A DNA stretch of 64,000 nt from Candidatus Nitrospira kreftii (GTDB lineage: Bacteria; Nitrospirota; Nitrospiria; Nitrospirales; Nitrospiraceae). Location: the NCBI GenBank assembly GCA_014058405.1, contig CP047423.1:2836501-2900500 (forward strand), given 5' to 3'. A program made the translations under genes and the position numbers. Below are positions 16,278-25,699 of this stretch, piece by piece. Below the pieces are notes generated by a model. That model was not told where the DNA came from and made no database searches. It saw nothing but the letters and a program-made list of their open reading frames with translations. Position 1 is the stretch's first letter. Each line of letters starts with the position of its first letter.

Positions 16278-17207
16278 CTACCGTTTCAACACAATGTCAC
16301 GAGCCACCTTGCCACTCGGGCCAAACGGTTTTTGCGGCTTACCGTTCAATTCAGCTTTTACCCCTCCGGCGTTCCCGAGGGTTAAGATGAACTGATCCTG
16401 CCCAGTCCAATGGGACTTTTCTCCAGGTCGGAGCAGCGACTCCTGGGGGCTTCCATTGTCGATCTGTACCACGACCCAACTTAACTCTGTGGCTTCAAGA
16501 TCCAACACGAGCTGTCCATCACCTTGATCCCCTACAGTGTTCAAGGATAGTCCTGCCAATGGGCCATCACTGCCAGGAGACCCTGTCGATACCGTAGACA
16601 CAACATGTGGTTCAAGTTTAGAAGCCGGCGCAGCAGATAGGGTTGGTTCGTGCTTTGTCAGCGCTTCAGTCGCCGGTTTCGGCACGCCAACGGACGCCTC
16701 ATTTGGCTTTGAAAGCTCCGTTGAATGTTCCGGTTCGCGGGCACTCGACTCCGGAAGATCCTTGACCGCTTGAGCCGTCCGTTTCGTCGCCGAAGCTTGT
16801 TCGGCGGGCCCATTTCGAAAGACAGCCGATTGCTCTCGGCTTAAGAGAAAGATCAGCGTCAGGACGGCGATACCGATCGCAATGGCCACCGCCTTCCGAT
16901 TAGCCTGGCGCTTGCGATCTTCTTCGACCTGCCGAATCTTCAGCCGTTCCCGTTCGTCCTGCTTCTCATAGAAAGATCCAGCGGATTGGATAAACCGGTG
17001 AATCGCATCCTCTTCATCCAGCCCTAGCGATCGAGCATAAGAACGCACAAACCCCCGAGCGAATACCTGGTCGGGCAGCTTGGCAAAATTCCCGTCCTCC
17101 AGAGCCTTGACGAAATCCGTACGAATGCGGGTTTTGGACGCCACCTCATCAATGGTCAACCCTTTGGTTTCTCGCACTTGTCTGAAGAATTCGCCAACCG
17201 ACTCCAT
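16278..17207 (-). CDS. RodZ-like protein: HTH domain, one TM segment and a DUF4115 tail
   Basis: The 309-residue protein has an N-terminal helix-turn-helix of the RodZ type (residues 1-70, GEFFRQVRETKGLTIDEVASKT). A basic segment, one TM helix (about 105-122) and a Ser/Pro/Glu-rich periplasmic linker follow. The C-terminal DUF4115-like beta domain (about 228-309) includes LVLDLEATELSWVVVQIDNG. RodZ links MreB filaments to the cell-wall machinery. It starts 7 nt after the TPR lipoprotein and is the last gene of the Tol-mutL array. Confidence 0.9.
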   Translation of the reverse strand: MESVGEFFRQVRETKGLTIDEVASKTRIRTDFVKALEDGNFAKLPDQVFARGFVRSYARSLGLDEEDAIHRFIQSAGSFYEKQDERERLKIRQVEEDRKRQANRKAVAIAIGIAVLTLIFLLSREQSAVFRNGPAEQASATKRTAQAVKDLPESSAREPEHSTELSKPNEASVGVPKPATEALTKHEPTLSAAPASKLEPHVVSTVSTGSPGSDGPLAGLSLNTVGDQGDGQLVLDLEATELSWVVVQIDNGSPQESLLRPGEKSHWTGQDQFILTLGNAGGVKAELNGKPQKPFGPSGKVARDIVLKR

Positions 17208-17214
17208 AGGTCTC

Positions 17215-17895
17215 CTACTTCAATCGACTCAAGAGTTCCGCTGCTGCTGCCGCGAGGTCTCCGCCTTTGTCCATTGTCGTGACTTTCTTCAGGACTTCAC
17301 GGGCTTGAGTTACGTAGCCCAACTTATAATACACCCGTCCGAGCTCAAGATGGGTCATAGCTGGCGGGACGCTCGGAGGGCTGGCCGAGACCGCATCCTC
17401 AAAGGCCTCCATTGACCCCTGAAGGTCGCCCTGATGCGCAAGCGCGCGACCGAGATGGAATCGAGCCAAGTCGGGCGTTGGATAGAGCGGATTCACAAGT
17501 GCCAGCTTATAGGACGCAATCGCTTCATCCCACCGATCCTGGTTCGCAAGGACTTGTCCGAGATAGGTATGTGCTTCGGAATAGGACTCATCAATTTTGA
17601 TCGCCGCCCGAAATTGCTCTTCGGCAAGCGGCAGCTTGTTTTGGAGTGCGTACACATGCCCCAATGCATACCGCGCCTCTTTGTTGTCCGGATTCAACTG
17701 GACAGACTTCTGGAACGACACGAACGCTTTCTGACGATCTCCCGGGAGACTGGCCACGCCTTCTTGATAAAACCCCTGCGACTTCCGCAAAGCCTCTTTG
17801 TCGCTTGCACATCCTACCAGAATAGTTATGAGTCCTAAACATACCGACAAAAAAGACTGATGCGCCCGATCACACCATCCGTTTACCCTGGTCAT
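17215..17895 (-). CDS. TPR-repeat lipoprotein
   Basis: The 226-residue protein has a lipoprotein signal with lipobox LVGC (C29). About four tetratricopeptide repeats follow between residues 45 and 215, for example NPDNKEARYALGHVYALQNK and SEAHTYLGQVLANQDRWDEA. PilW/PilF-type and other outer-membrane assembly factors have this form, but no pilus gene is nearby. The start overlaps the stop of the PfkB kinase gene by 4 nt and the stop lies 7 nt before the RodZ-like gene, so all three should be co-translated. Confidence 0.88.
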   Translation of the reverse strand: MTRVNGWCDRAHQSFLSVCLGLITILVGCASDKEALRKSQGFYQEGVASLPGDRQKAFVSFQKSVQLNPDNKEARYALGHVYALQNKLPLAEEQFRAAIKIDESYSEAHTYLGQVLANQDRWDEAIASYKLALVNPLYPTPDLARFHLGRALAHQGDLQGSMEAFEDAVSASPPSVPPAMTHLELGRVYYKLGYVTQAREVLKKVTTMDKGGDLAAAAAELLSRLK

Positions 17896-18806
17896 CCAAT
17901 ATCCTCGAAATGCGTCAACCTCTTGAATTCTGAGAACCGAGCCTGAATCTCTTTGTAATCCAGGATTCGCAAACGGTCAAGACTAAAGGCTTCTACTGTA
18001 AACGACGCCATGACGCTTCCAAAGATGATTGCCTGCTTCATCGCCTCAGACGAGCGATTCCCGGTCGCCGCCAAGTATCCCAAGAATCCTCCTGCGAAGG
18101 TATCGCCCGCTCCGGTCGGATCCCGTACGTCTTCGAGCGGAAAGGCCGGAGCACCAAACACCTGATTGTCATTGAACATCAGGACACCGTACTCTCCGCG
18201 CTTCACGATCAGATGTTTGGGGCCACGTGAGAGCACAAGCTTCGCGACTTTCACCAAGTTTGAATCTTGGCCCAGGGCTCGAGCTTCGCCGTCGTTGATG
18301 ATGAGGACATCGACGTTCTCCAACACCTTCCACAGCGCTTCTCGTTGACCATTGATCCAGAAATTCATCGTGTCACAAGCCACAAGGGCCGGGCGTTGAA
18401 CTTTCTGCAGCACATCGAGTTGCAATTCCGGATGGATGTTCCCTAGAAACAATACATCCGGCTCCCGATAATCTTCGGGGATCTGGGGGCGAAACGTCTC
18501 GAACACATTGAGCTGTGTATCCAGGGTATGTGCCTCGTTCAGCTGATGCGTGTATTCTCCTTTCCATCGAAAGGTTGCGCCGGGGCGCCGCTCCAAACCC
18601 GTGAGATCGATCCCCCGACTCTTGAGAAATGCGACATGCTGTTGAGGAAAGTCTTCTCCCACCACCGCGATGAGAGCCACCGACGTAAAAAAACTGGCAG
18701 CTGTTGAGAAATACGTAGCCGACCCTCCGAGAATTTCGGTCCCTTCGCCGAAGGGAGTCTTGACTGTATCGAGCGCAACCGATCCGACAACGAGCAGTTT
18801 ACCCAT
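17892..18806 (-). CDS. PfkB-family sugar/nucleoside kinase
   Basis: The 304-residue ribokinase-fold enzyme has the N-terminal signature GSVALDTVKTPFGE...GGSATYFS and the catalytic C-terminal motif DPTGAGDTFAGGF with the general-base Asp. It phosphorylates a sugar or nucleoside with ATP; the substrate cannot be read from sequence. The gene begins 2 nt after the stop of mtnP, so a link with methylthioadenosine salvage or adenosine recycling is plausible. It is about the usual length. Confidence 0.92.
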   Translation of the reverse strand: MGKLLVVGSVALDTVKTPFGEGTEILGGSATYFSTAASFFTSVALIAVVGEDFPQQHVAFLKSRGIDLTGLERRPGATFRWKGEYTHQLNEAHTLDTQLNVFETFRPQIPEDYREPDVLFLGNIHPELQLDVLQKVQRPALVACDTMNFWINGQREALWKVLENVDVLIINDGEARALGQDSNLVKVAKLVLSRGPKHLIVKRGEYGVLMFNDNQVFGAPAFPLEDVRDPTGAGDTFAGGFLGYLAATGNRSSEAMKQAIIFGSVMASFTVEAFSLDRLRILDYKEIQARFSEFKRLTHFEDIG

Positions 18807-18808
18807 GA

Positions 18809-19708
18809 CTAACGGACTCCTTTCCGTGGGCTCAGCGCACGGTCAATGAGCACGGCGAGCTTCTTCCGAGTCGCTGCGGGAATTCGTTTCGGCGCCGTAA
18901 GGATGGCATGATCCAACGCGCGATGGCAGGTGCAGTCTATCGGATGGGCAAAGGAGGGCATCGCCGCACCAAGTATCTGTTTCGCTAAGGCAACATTTCG
19001 ATGGAGCGTTGATAATACCGCTTCGACCGTCACCGCCTCTTCCGTTTCGTGCCAACAATCGTAGTCGGTGACCAAGGCTACGGTCGCGTAGCACAGCTCC
19101 GCTTCTCGAGCCAGCTTGGCCTCGGGCATATTGGTCATCCCGATTACATCGACACCCCATTGCCGATAGAGCCGTGATTCCGCTTTGGTCGAAAACTGCG
19201 GGCCTTCCATGCAGAGATAGGTGCCGTTACGATGCACCTTGGCCCCGACTCTCTCTGCGGACGCGAACAGTGCCTCTCCCAACTCAGCACACACCGGCTC
19301 ACCAAAGGCAACGTGCGCCACGATCCCGTCTTCGAAAAACGTCGACGCACGGCGCTTCGTGAGGTCGATGAACTGGTCGGGCACCACGACATCGCCTGGT
19401 TGAATCGATTCCTTCATGCTACCGACGGCACTGATTGAGATGACGTGCGAGACACCGAGAGACTTGAGCGCGAAGATGTTCGCACGATAGTTGATCCTAC
19501 TCGGATTCAACAGATGCCCTCGCCCATGCCTTGAGAGGAAGGCCGCTCGAATACCCTTGAGCGTGCCGACCGTAATCGCACCGGACGGAGCGCCGAAGGG
19601 CGTTCGCACGTGAATTGATCGGGTTGCGGTGAGCCCTTCAATATCATAGAGCCCGCTTCCCCCGATCACACCGACCGTCGCTTGTCTATCGCTTTTCTTC
19701 ATACTCAT
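18809..19708 (-). CDS. mtnP: S-methyl-5'-thioadenosine phosphorylase
   Basis: The 299-residue enzyme splits methylthioadenosine with phosphate into adenine and 5-methylthioribose 1-phosphate. Characteristic segments are IGGSGLYDIEGL, phosphate-binding SRHGRGH, ISAVGSMKESIQPGD, MEGPQFSTKAESRLYR and MTNMPEAKLAREAELCYA, which together are MtnP rather than PNP style. The start overlaps miaA by 4 nt. The C-terminus carries about 20 extra basic residues. The other methionine-salvage genes are not in the window. Confidence 0.95.
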   Translation of the reverse strand: MSMKKSDRQATVGVIGGSGLYDIEGLTATRSIHVRTPFGAPSGAITVGTLKGIRAAFLSRHGRGHLLNPSRINYRANIFALKSLGVSHVISISAVGSMKESIQPGDVVVPDQFIDLTKRRASTFFEDGIVAHVAFGEPVCAELGEALFASAERVGAKVHRNGTYLCMEGPQFSTKAESRLYRQWGVDVIGMTNMPEAKLAREAELCYATVALVTDYDCWHETEEAVTVEAVLSTLHRNVALAKQILGAAMPSFAHPIDCTCHRALDHAILTAPKRIPAATRKKLAVLIDRALSPRKGVR

Positions 19709-20778
19709 ACATATCCTTTTCCCATCATCGTCTGCTGCAACGCAACGGATTGTGCTGGTTCTTCTAGAGTCCTCACAAATTGCTCCATGAGTGCGATCAC
19801 TCGTTCTGCTGTCCGCTCACAGGGCTCGCTCTCTTCGATCGACAGCCATGCGATTCCTGATTCTTTTCGAAACCAGGTCATCTGTCGTTTGGCAAAATGT
19901 CTCGTATCGCGCTTGAACCGACGCACCATTTCTTTATAGTCATATTCATGCGCCAGAAAAGCTCCGACCTGGCGATAGCCGAGACCTTTCATCGAAGCGA
20001 GTTCGCGCCCATATCCTTGGTCAAGCAGTGCGCGCGTCTCTTCTACCATTCCGTGAGTCAGCTGCCAATCGATTCGTTCTTCAATTCTTCGATAGAGCGC
20101 TGCCTTATTTCGCTGGAGCCCGATCAGAAGCGCCGAAAACAGGTTCTCTTGAAACCGATGTTCATCGTGGATTCTCGATATCGAACGGCCTGACAATCGG
20201 TAGACCTCCAGCGCCCGCATCACTTTCGACTCATCATTCGAATGCAGCCTGGCTGCTGTTTCAGGATCGACGCGCATCAATTCGGCATAGAGGCCGACTC
20301 TACCGCTCGCTTCTCGCAACTTCTTGAGGTCTGCCCGCACAAGGGGATCGGCCTGAGGCGCCGGGCAGAGGCCTCGCACCAACGTTCTGATGTACAACCC
20401 TGTACCACCGACCACGAAAGGCAGCCGGTTGGCCGCATACAGCCGATCAATTTCGTCCAATGCGACGCGGCGATACCACCCGGCATTGAACACCTCGTGG
20501 GGATCGACCATATCGAGAAGCCGATGCGGCACACCTTGTCGCTCTGCAGTCGTGGGCTTATCCGTCCCGATATCCATCCCACGGTAGACCTGACGAGAAT
20601 CGGCCGTCAGAATCTCTGTATCGAAATGTTTGGCCACCTGCGTCGCGACTCGACTTTTCCCAACAGCAGTCGGCCCCAGAAGCACGACTAAGGGACGGTA
20701 GCGGTATAGATGGTCTGGAAGCATACATTCACGTGAGAGGAACTGGTCGTCGTATCCGGGGATCTTGATGCTCTTCAC
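19705..20778 (-). CDS. miaA: tRNA dimethylallyltransferase MiaA
   Basis: The enzyme transfers a dimethylallyl group to A37 of tRNAs that read UNN codons. It shows P-loop GPTAVGKSRVAT, DSRQVYRGMDIGTDKP and the C-terminal FKRDTRHFAKRQMTWFRKE block. Length is 357 residues from the ATG at 20778. An internal ATG at residue 19 (MLPDHLYRYRP) is an alternative start that lies closer to the P-loop. It sits 32 nt after mutL, the same pairing seen as mutL-miaA in many bacteria, and overlaps mtnP by 4 nt. Confidence 0.96.
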   Translation of the reverse strand: MKSIKIPGYDDQFLSRECMLPDHLYRYRPLVVLLGPTAVGKSRVATQVAKHFDTEILTADSRQVYRGMDIGTDKPTTAERQGVPHRLLDMVDPHEVFNAGWYRRVALDEIDRLYAANRLPFVVGGTGLYIRTLVRGLCPAPQADPLVRADLKKLREASGRVGLYAELMRVDPETAARLHSNDESKVMRALEVYRLSGRSISRIHDEHRFQENLFSALLIGLQRNKAALYRRIEERIDWQLTHGMVEETRALLDQGYGRELASMKGLGYRQVGAFLAHEYDYKEMVRRFKRDTRHFAKRQMTWFRKESGIAWLSIEESEPCERTAERVIALMEQFVRTLEEPAQSVALQQTMMGKGYV

Positions 20779-20810
20779 TCACCTCATTCGCATTTCTGAT
20801 CCATGATCGT

Positions 20811-22589
20811 CTACCAGCCGACTCGTCCAAACATTTTCTCCAGCTCATCCGTTGTGAGACGGAACGATGTTCTTCGCCCGTGAGGGCAGGTCGTAATCTC
20901 TCCTTCACTCTGCCATTCCTCGACCAACACTTTGATCTCTTCCAGTCTCATGGGACGCCCAGCGCGCACAGCGCCATGGCATGCCATCGAAGCCAACACC
21001 GAGCGAACCCTTGTCTCCAGACTCGCGAGGCTGTCCCATTGAGTGAGATCCTCGAAAAGGTCCTGGAGAAACATGCCCGCATCGATTCGACCAAGACCAA
21101 CCGGCGTTGACCTGATCAGAACCGTTGATGCGCCGAACGGCTCAATCTCCAACCCCAACTTCCCAAGATCGCTCTGGTACCGATTGAGTAAACCAACCTG
21201 AGCGGGAGACAGCTCAACCGGATCGGGAATGAGCAATGCCTGGGCTTCTATTTTATGGGTCATCCAGCTTCGGAACAGTCGTTCAAACAAGACACGCTCA
21301 TGGGCAGTATGCTGGTCGATCACTGTCAAATCGCCGCCGACTTGCACCACAAGGAATGTTCGGTTGATCTGTCCCAGCGGGAACACCTCGGTTGATGGGA
21401 CGCGAGCATAGGGTTCAGCCGCTTCGCTTACGAACGCCAACTGAGGGTCAGAACCTTGCCATGCGGAGAACGTCGAATTCGTCAGAGGAGACTCCGGCAC
21501 GGGTGAAGCTCCAGCGACCGAACGAGAGCTGTGAGGGTTGGTGCCGGGAAATCGGGCGCCCTCGCACGAATTATCTGTGGATTCTCCCCTGCTCAATGCC
21601 TGGCGAACGGCCCGTCGAACGAGCTCATGCACGGTTTCATTGTCGGAGAATCGCACCTCCCGCTTGGAAGGATGGACATTGACATCGACACGATCCGGAT
21701 CGACCTCCAAGAACAGCACAAATCGTGGATGACACCCCTTGGCGACGAAAGATCCGTAGCCTTCTCCTACTGCGTGAGACACCGCCAGGTTCCGAATCGG
21801 GCGACGATTCACAAACACCTCTTGGGGGGTGCGAGACGACTTCGCGTAGATCGCATCGACAATATATCCTTTGATGGCGACACCAGGAAGCGCGGCCTGG
21901 AGCGGCACGCATTGATCAAGAAACCCGGGCCGATACACCTGGGCGATCCGGTCCAGTGCTGAGAGCACCGCCGGATAGTTCATGATCTCCTGGGCATTGT
22001 GCGTCAAACGGAATTGAATGGACGGCCAAGCCAGCGCCGCCTGTTGTACCACCCGAATGATGTGCGAATATTCCGTCGCGATCGATTTCAAGAATTTTTT
22101 ACGAGCCGGCTGGTTATGGAACAACTCCGCCACTTCGATTCGAGTCCCGATCACGGGAGGCGCGTCGGCTATTTTCCCGACCAACCCACCCACGACCTCT
22201 AACGCTGTTCCAACATCGGCCGAACGCGTAGCCGTGCGTAGGCAGATCTGCGCCACCGCGGCAATACTCGGCAGAGCTTCCCCTCTGAAACCCATCGTTC
22301 GGATAGACCAGAGATCTACGTCCGATTGAAGCTTGCTGGTCGCGTGGCGATAAAACGCACGGGGTGCGTCCTCCCGGCTCATCCCCTCTCCGTCATCAGT
22401 CACTCGGATCAGAGAGAGACCACCCTCCTTCACGTCAATCGTAATGACGCGGCTCCCTGCATCGATACTGTTTTCAAGAAGCTCTTTTACGACCGCTGCG
22501 GGGCGTTCGACAACTTCTCCTGCGGCGATACGGCCGATGACCTCTTCTGGCAGGATACAGATCTTGCCATGGCCGTCAGTTGTCAGCAC
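20811..22589 (-). CDS. mutL: DNA mismatch repair protein MutL
   Basis: From the chosen GTG at 22589 (GAGGAG 9 nt upstream) the protein has 592 residues. The frame is open to 22697, but that would run into the upstream cpoB-like gene and add about 36 non-family residues. GHKL ATPase motifs are clear: ELLENSIDAGS, DDGEGM and GFRGEAL. The C-terminal domain shows DQHTAHERVLFE, ACHGAVRAG and CPHGRRT, the metal-binding set of endonuclease-active MutL. This type nicks DNA itself and works without MutH. MutL couples MutS mismatch recognition to strand removal. Confidence 0.94.
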   Translation of the reverse strand: MLTTDGHGKICILPEEVIGRIAAGEVVERPAAVVKELLENSIDAGSRVITIDVKEGGLSLIRVTDDGEGMSREDAPRAFYRHATSKLQSDVDLWSIRTMGFRGEALPSIAAVAQICLRTATRSADVGTALEVVGGLVGKIADAPPVIGTRIEVAELFHNQPARKKFLKSIATEYSHIIRVVQQAALAWPSIQFRLTHNAQEIMNYPAVLSALDRIAQVYRPGFLDQCVPLQAALPGVAIKGYIVDAIYAKSSRTPQEVFVNRRPIRNLAVSHAVGEGYGSFVAKGCHPRFVLFLEVDPDRVDVNVHPSKREVRFSDNETVHELVRRAVRQALSRGESTDNSCEGARFPGTNPHSSRSVAGASPVPESPLTNSTFSAWQGSDPQLAFVSEAAEPYARVPSTEVFPLGQINRTFLVVQVGGDLTVIDQHTAHERVLFERLFRSWMTHKIEAQALLIPDPVELSPAQVGLLNRYQSDLGKLGLEIEPFGASTVLIRSTPVGLGRIDAGMFLQDLFEDLTQWDSLASLETRVRSVLASMACHGAVRAGRPMRLEEIKVLVEEWQSEGEITTCPHGRRTSFRLTTDELEKMFGRVGW

Positions 22590-22653
22590 GACAAGGAGCT
22601 CCTCGTGAATGATGCGATGGTTGGAAGGGCAGGACGGCGCGCGACGGCGACGG

Positions 22654-23415
22654 TCATCGGATTTCGGCCAGCTTATTCTTGGCCAATTTTGATTCATCCG
22701 ATGAAGGGAACTCTTCGAGCACTCGCTTCAGATTTTTTCTCGACTTCGCAAGATCACCCGTCTCAGCAGTGGCCAAGCCAAGCTTATAAAGCGCGGCGGG
22801 TACCTTTTCATTGCCAGGGTATTCCGCCACAAGAGAATCGAATGTCTGGATCGCTCGCCCGTAGTCTTTGAGATTGTAATACGAGTCACCCAGCCAGTAC
22901 TGCGCATTCGGTGTCAACGAGGTACCCGGAAAATCCTTTACAAATCGTTGAAACCCGGCTACCGAGAGCTCGTAATTCCCATTGAGGTAATCATTATACG
23001 CCAGATTGAACGCCGAGGTTGGGGTAATCCCGGTGACGATCGCCACCGATTCGGCCGGCGGGGTCGTCTTAACGGGTTTGATGGGACGAGGCTCAACCGG
23101 ATGATCCACTTTCGCCGATGACCGGTTGGTCGCATCCTCTAATTTGGCAAGGCGATTTTCCATTTTCTGAAAACGGGTGGAGAAATCATCAAACCGTGCC
23201 TTGGTTGCCTCTGGATCCTTGAGCTTTTCGATCGCCTCAAGCCGACGCATCACCACATCCACCCGCTGACGATCCTGCTCCTGTGTTCTCGCGACCGCTG
23301 AAAGCTGATTACGAGCTTCGATGAAGTCTGCATGTCGTGCGCATCCGACAAGATCCACCACTGACATCGACAGTCCGCATACGACAAGACCCGACAGCAC
23401 TGGACGAACTTCCAT
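22654..23415 (-). CDS. cpoB: CpoB/YbgF-like Tol-Pal accessory protein, lipidated copy 2
   Basis: The 253-residue protein has a possible lipoprotein signal (LVGC, C25), a coiled coil at about 35-95 and C-terminal TPRs (about 140-250) with the repeated family block AQYWLGDSYYNLKDYGRAIQTFDSLV in outline. YbgF/CpoB coordinates peptidoglycan synthesis with outer-membrane constriction through TolA. E. coli CpoB is soluble, so the lipobox is unusual. The gene starts 4 nt after a longer paralogue of the same domain plan, and mutL follows. Confidence 0.88.
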   Translation of the reverse strand: MEVRPVLSGLVVCGLSMSVVDLVGCARHADFIEARNQLSAVARTQEQDRQRVDVVMRRLEAIEKLKDPEATKARFDDFSTRFQKMENRLAKLEDATNRSSAKVDHPVEPRPIKPVKTTPPAESVAIVTGITPTSAFNLAYNDYLNGNYELSVAGFQRFVKDFPGTSLTPNAQYWLGDSYYNLKDYGRAIQTFDSLVAEYPGNEKVPAALYKLGLATAETGDLAKSRKNLKRVLEEFPSSDESKLAKNKLAEIR

Positions 23416-23419
23416 GGTG

Positions 23420-24817
23420 TTAACGCGCCTCCTTGAGTTGTGTTAACTTGTCGGATGCTCTTCCTGCCTCTGCACTCCCAGGGTACAGTGTGATCACCTG
23501 GTTGAAGGCCGACGAGGCTCGCTTCATGTCCTTCATGGCCAAATACGCATACCCTTTCTTCAGGAGCGCGGCAGGCACCTTCTCACTGCTCGGATAATCG
23601 ATCTCCACCTTGTCATACGCATCAATGGCCTTCTGGAAATCCTTCTTGCCGTAGTATGACTCGCCCAGCCAGAACCGCGCATTCGGCGCGAGATTCGAGT
23701 TGGGATATTCAGAGAGAAATCCAGTGAACCCTTGCCGAGCGCCTTCGAGATCTCCGTCTCGAAACATGGACAAGAGCCGGTCATAACGAACCCGATCCGG
23801 GGAGTCGGAACCTCCCTGAGAAAGTTCAGACTTGAATGACTCTTGAGGAGGAACGATCGTTGTTTTAGCCATCGTCGCCCCCGATTCAGCAGGAGCTGTT
23901 GCACCTTGCTCACCGTCGGCTGTAGGCCCGTTGGATCCGGTCGACTGCTGCGCTGATTTTGCCCCCAATTGAAGCACCGCAGGCTTATTTGAAACGTGTT
24001 CCACCGTTTTTGTCAGCGCGTCGATTCGGCTATCTTGCTCGTTCAGACGAGCGGTGACTTTCTTCCCGACGATCTCAAGCGCCTTGGTCACAGAGACCAC
24101 GCTTCGATTGATATCCTCCGCATGCGCGGCTGTGGCCTTTGAATCGGCTTCGATCTTTGTGGTGAGGCTTTTGGCGGTCTGCTCACCTGCGCCCACCCGA
24201 TCATTGAGACCAGCCAACGCTTCCCGAAATCCGGTCAATGCCTGATTGAACTGAGCGAAATTTTGAGAAACTTGTTCGATCCTACTACGGGTTTCAGCTG
24301 ACTCCCGTCGTTGTTCATCAAGCTTCGCGTCCACTCGCTTCGTGAGGCTTTCGTTCGTACGCTGAACAACCTCAATGACGTCCTTTCTGAGCGCTTCCAT
24401 AGCTTTGGACATTTCATCGAGCCTGGCTGAAACCTTCGCATCCTGAGTCTCAAAACTTTTCTGCACCCACAGGTAACGGGTACTACTATCGGTTTCCAGT
24501 TTTGTCGCAAGCTGCTCCACCTTTTTCGTCTGTTGTTCCAACTGCGCCGACCGATGCTTGAAGTCATCCTGCCTCGCCTGGAGGTCCTTGGCCAAATGCA
24601 GCGCCTTTTCCAGTTCTCCTCGTAGCTGCGGCAATTCCTGTTCTCGTAACGTCGAAAGTTCATGACTCTGCTTCGCGCTTGTCTGAGACAGCTGATTCTT
24701 AAAATCCTTTTCCGTTCGTTTGAGGTCAGACTGCTGTGCGACACAGCCGGGCAGTATCAGCCCTATCATCACGACACCCAGGAGAAGACTATGAACCACT
24801 GATCGTTGGGGCGGCAT
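23420..24817 (-). CDS. Long coiled-coil/TPR lipoprotein, CpoB/YbgF-like copy 1
   Basis: The 465-residue protein has lipobox LPGC (C25), then a very long Lys/Glu/Gln-rich coiled coil (about 30-275). A low-complexity linker and a YbgF-type TPR domain (about 340-460, DRLLSMFRDGDLEGARQGF and ARFWLGESYYGKKDFQKAI) follow. The TPR part is clearly paralogous to the next gene, while the coil is three times longer and could span part of the periplasm. It lies between pal and the shorter copy, so it belongs to the Tol-Pal machine. Confidence 0.88.
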   Translation of the reverse strand: MPPQRSVVHSLLLGVVMIGLILPGCVAQQSDLKRTEKDFKNQLSQTSAKQSHELSTLREQELPQLRGELEKALHLAKDLQARQDDFKHRSAQLEQQTKKVEQLATKLETDSSTRYLWVQKSFETQDAKVSARLDEMSKAMEALRKDVIEVVQRTNESLTKRVDAKLDEQRRESAETRSRIEQVSQNFAQFNQALTGFREALAGLNDRVGAGEQTAKSLTTKIEADSKATAAHAEDINRSVVSVTKALEIVGKKVTARLNEQDSRIDALTKTVEHVSNKPAVLQLGAKSAQQSTGSNGPTADGEQGATAPAESGATMAKTTIVPPQESFKSELSQGGSDSPDRVRYDRLLSMFRDGDLEGARQGFTGFLSEYPNSNLAPNARFWLGESYYGKKDFQKAIDAYDKVEIDYPSSEKVPAALLKKGYAYLAMKDMKRASSAFNQVITLYPGSAEAGRASDKLTQLKEAR

Positions 24818-24882
24818 ATCTTGACCTCTACAGAGCCATCAGCAATCTGGGAACCTTCCGACGAATCATGACAGCAAGCGCG

Positions 24883-25623
24883 TCAATTCCCAGTCCGAAC
24901 AACGAGGTGCCCACGACGATTTTGGGAGTAACACGATTCTACATGTTCTGTGCAGAACGGCCGTTCCTTACCGTACGAGACGACCGACAGATGGTCAGGC
25001 GCCACCCCTAGCTCAACGAGATAGTTCCGCACGGCTTTCGCGCGCTTTTCGCCCAACACCAAATTGTAGGCTGACGTGCCCCGTTCGTCACAATGTCCTT
25101 CGATTTTCAGCTGTATACCTGGGTTGGACTTGATCCATTCCGCATTGGTGGAGAGCGCGTGACGTCCCTCGTCCGTGATCGAAAAACTATCATATGCGAA
25201 AAAGACATCCCGCAGTTCTGCCGCTGCCGATGCGATCTGCTCGGCCCGTATTTCAGCCAACTGACGAGCGGCGGCACTCGGATCGGATTTAGCCATCAAC
25301 CTATTCCCGTTACTCCCGGAACCACCGTTGCCGCCGAAACCGCCGTTACTACCTGCCTCGCCACTGAGCCGTTCTTCAGAAGGATCACGATCTAATCCTC
25401 GCAAACTACTCGAATCGTTTCGACCAGAGAATGCGGTGTCTGGAAAGTTCGGGCTGACCCCTCCTCTTCTGGCTCCGTCTCTCGTCGTCCCACTCTTGGC
25501 CATCTCTTGTTGAAAGGCTTGGGCATCCCCACCCGATTGAACCGCCTTCTTCGAACAGGCAGGGGTCACCACAACGAAAATACCAAGAAGTAGTGGGAGG
25601 TAACTGGCTGGTAACTTTTTCAT
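24883..25623 (-). CDS. pal: Peptidoglycan-associated lipoprotein Pal
   Basis: The 246-residue lipoprotein has lipobox TPAC (C23), a Gly/Ser/Asn-rich linker and an OmpA-like peptidoglycan-binding domain (about 130-240). FFAYDSFSITDEGR, IEGHCDERGTSAYN and GEKRAKAVRNYLVELGV are visible. Pal ties the outer membrane to the wall and is handed over by TolB. The ATG at 25623 was chosen because it begins the signal peptide (MKKLPAS) and has AGGAGGG 10 nt upstream; an upstream in-frame start would overlap tolB. The linker with GGFGGNGGSGSNG is longer than usual. Confidence 0.95.
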   Translation of the reverse strand: MKKLPASYLPLLLGIFVVVTPACSKKAVQSGGDAQAFQQEMAKSGTTRDGARRGGVSPNFPDTAFSGRNDSSSLRGLDRDPSEERLSGEAGSNGGFGGNGGSGSNGNRLMAKSDPSAAARQLAEIRAEQIASAAAELRDVFFAYDSFSITDEGRHALSTNAEWIKSNPGIQLKIEGHCDERGTSAYNLVLGEKRAKAVRNYLVELGVAPDHLSVVSYGKERPFCTEHVESCYSQNRRGHLVVRTGN

Positions 25624-25699
25624 GGGATTGATTCCCTCCTGTAGGATATCCCCTCTTACATACAGCTGAGGATGATTGCCGTCAATGCCTTCCAAAAAA

